64,000 nucleotides of DNA, from assembly GCA_002373975.1 (NCBI GenBank), contig DFKZ01000078.1:7872-71871 (forward strand), given 5' to 3'. Position 1 is the stretch's first letter. Each line of letters starts with the position of its first letter. This document shows positions 63,082 through 64,000 of the stretch, one piece after another. A model generated the notes under the pieces. The model searched no databases and was not told where the DNA came from. It worked only from the letters and a program-made list of their open reading frames with translations. The DNA comes from Lachnospiraceae bacterium UBA3632 (GTDB taxonomy: Bacteria; Bacillota; Clostridia; Lachnospirales; Lachnospiraceae). A program made the translations under genes and the position numbers.

Positions 63082-63838
63082 TACCTTTCATTTCGTCAGG
63101 TATCTCGATGCAGTCGATCTTAAATCCGCTTATCCTTATGGCATCGAGCACTGCTTTTCTTGACAGGTGTTCCTCTTCCACAAGTTCCTCGACGGTTACT
63201 TTTCTCATGTATTCCTTTGAAAGCTTCTCGGCTTTTAAGAAAATGTCGTTTACTCTGGCAAGTGCTTTATCGGCCACTTCGGAGCTGTCGTTGTTTTCCT
63301 TCACCAGTTCTTCCATGGCATCCATGATAAACTTAATTATCATGCCTTCGCATTCTTCGGGCTTTTCCTGGCTTCCGAGCATTCTTACGGCAGTGGCGAG
63401 TGCTACATTTCCCTCACCGATGAGATCCTCGGCAAGCACGCCCTGGCCGCTGTAAAGCTTTGCTATCTGAACCACTTCTTTCAGATAAACCTCTGTGAGC
63501 TTTGAAAAGGCGGATGTTTCGCCTGACATGGCCTGTATGATAAAGGCCTGCTTCTCACCTTCTGTATATTCGGGAAGTGTTTCCAATTCATCTAGATACA
63601 TTTGCAGGTAATTCCTGTCCTCTTCGGAAAGCATCTCTTCTGCTTCTGCCGCATCCCCGCCGATCTTGATCTTCTGCGATTCGAGGTAGTCACGCACCAT
63701 CTTGATGCGTGATTCATCAAGCTCTATCTCGGCAAACGCTTCTTCTATTTCTCCGTCTGCAAGGTGATTGCCCTGCTCGCGGGCTTTTCTTTTAATCTGT
63801 TCAAGAATCTGCGCAAATCTTACTTCTTTGTTTTCCAT
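63074..63838 (-). CDS. Sigma-70-like protein lacking regions 2.3-2.4 and 4
   Basis: A 254-residue acidic protein. An N-terminal region resembles sigma 1.1 (DGEIEEAFAEIELDESRIKMV), then region 1.2/2.1-2.2-like LQMYLDELETLPEYTEGEKQ, LTEVYLKEVVQIAKLYSG and AEDLIGEGNVALATAVRMLG (compare DLIQEGNIGLMKAV). The following region, where 2.3-2.4 would bind the -10 element, is helical and unlike sigma. A region-3-like TVEELVEEEHLSRKAVLDAI follows and the protein then ends with no region 4. It could bind RNA polymerase without binding DNA. Leads the kinase cluster. Confidence 0.6.
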   Translation of the reverse strand: MENKEVRFAQILEQIKRKAREQGNHLADGEIEEAFAEIELDESRIKMVRDYLESQKIKIGGDAAEAEEMLSEEDRNYLQMYLDELETLPEYTEGEKQAFIIQAMSGETSAFSKLTEVYLKEVVQIAKLYSGQGVLAEDLIGEGNVALATAVRMLGSQEKPEECEGMIIKFIMDAMEELVKENNDSSEVADKALARVNDIFLKAEKLSKEYMRKVTVEELVEEEHLSRKAVLDAIRISGFKIDCIEIPDEMKGIE

Positions 63839-63875
63839 GTTATTCTCGATTTCAAGTCTGTTTAATCATTAATCT

Positions 63876-64000
63876 TAGTTACGCGAGTCCGCACAAATGT
63901 ATGCTTCGAGCACCGCTTCGCAGCTATGGGTCCTCGAGCAGCGGTACTAAACTCAAACTTCGCTTACGCTCGTTTTCGTTAAGTGCCGGCCTCGGACACA
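63876..64000 (+). repeat. Structured intergenic repeat, copy C (cut by window end)
   Basis: Positions 63877-63918 match copy A almost base for base, followed by the core CAGCTATGGGTCCTCGAGCA and CGGTACTAAACTC, then a short variable segment and GTTAAGTGCCGGCCTCGGACACA, where the window stops. CGGTACT can again pair with AGTGCCG. It is in the same orientation as copy A, just upstream of the sigma-like gene. The second arm lies beyond the window. Confidence 0.85.

Overview
The window looks like chromosome from a low-to-moderate GC Gram-positive anaerobe of the class Clostridia, most likely a Lachnospiraceae member (Butyrivibrio or a relative). This is inferred from gene content and order: NfnAB electron bifurcation, formate-THF ligase with FolD, a phoH / PgpH-like / ybeY block, era-recO, proB-fau-proA, YajC next to Tgt, a DUF1292 protein, and many hybrid kinases ending in Hpt domains. 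I see no rRNA, tRNA, CRISPR array, IS element or prophage. Nearly all genes are on the minus strand; only aroC and the DUF1292 gene are on the plus strand.

Region 1 (1-7.8 kb): yajC, tgt, a VanY-type carboxypeptidase and a beta-propeller lactonase on minus; aroC on plus; a Sel1-repeat lipoprotein, a small alarmone synthetase and a 66-residue protein on minus. Region 2 (7.8-15.5 kb): a GH114-like membrane-anchored protein, a DUF5662 protein, a GH13 protein of the GlgX type that lacks catalytic residues, the DUF1292 gene, a UvrD-type helicase and gltX. Region 3 (15.5-18.4 kb): proline synthesis (proB, proA) with 5-formyl-THF cyclo-ligase between them. Region 4 (18.4-40.8 kb): a co-directional run with short gaps or overlaps and a good promoter before its first gene, yebC. 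In transcription order it holds yebC, a GT2 glycosyltransferase, a polytopic membrane protein, ftsK, fhs, folD, a zinc-ribbon protein, nfnA, nfnB, rlmH, nth, pdp, phoH, a PgpH-like protein without its HD pair, ybeY, a MOP-type flippase and two flavoproteins. Region 5 (40.8-48.9 kb): glyQS, alaS, a lipid kinase, era, recO and a DUF4349 lipoprotein.

Region 6 (49-63.9 kb) is the most unusual part. Eight minus-strand genes with gaps of at most about 55 bp encode, in transcription order: a sigma-factor-like protein lacking the DNA-binding regions; an unknown 148-residue protein; a ferredoxin / [FeFe]-hydrogenase-like / histidine kinase / receiver / Hpt fusion; a membrane hybrid kinase without Hpt; a membrane hybrid kinase with a DegV (fatty-acid-binding fold) domain inserted between receiver and Hpt; an AGCS-type sodium:alanine/glycine symporter; a stand-alone receiver; and an M16C presequence-protease-like peptidase. 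I infer a multi-input phosphorelay that may combine redox or H2 state, a lipid-type ligand and an unknown membrane signal. No DNA-binding output is encoded in the cluster.

A dispersed, highly structured intergenic repeat occurs three times (about 4.0 kb, 15.3 kb and 63.9 kb, the last cut by the window end). The copies share conserved cores but have different, still self-complementary, flanking arms. That pattern suggests conservation of an RNA or hairpin structure. Two enzyme families here, PgpH-like and GH13, appear catalytically dead while their other family features remain intact.
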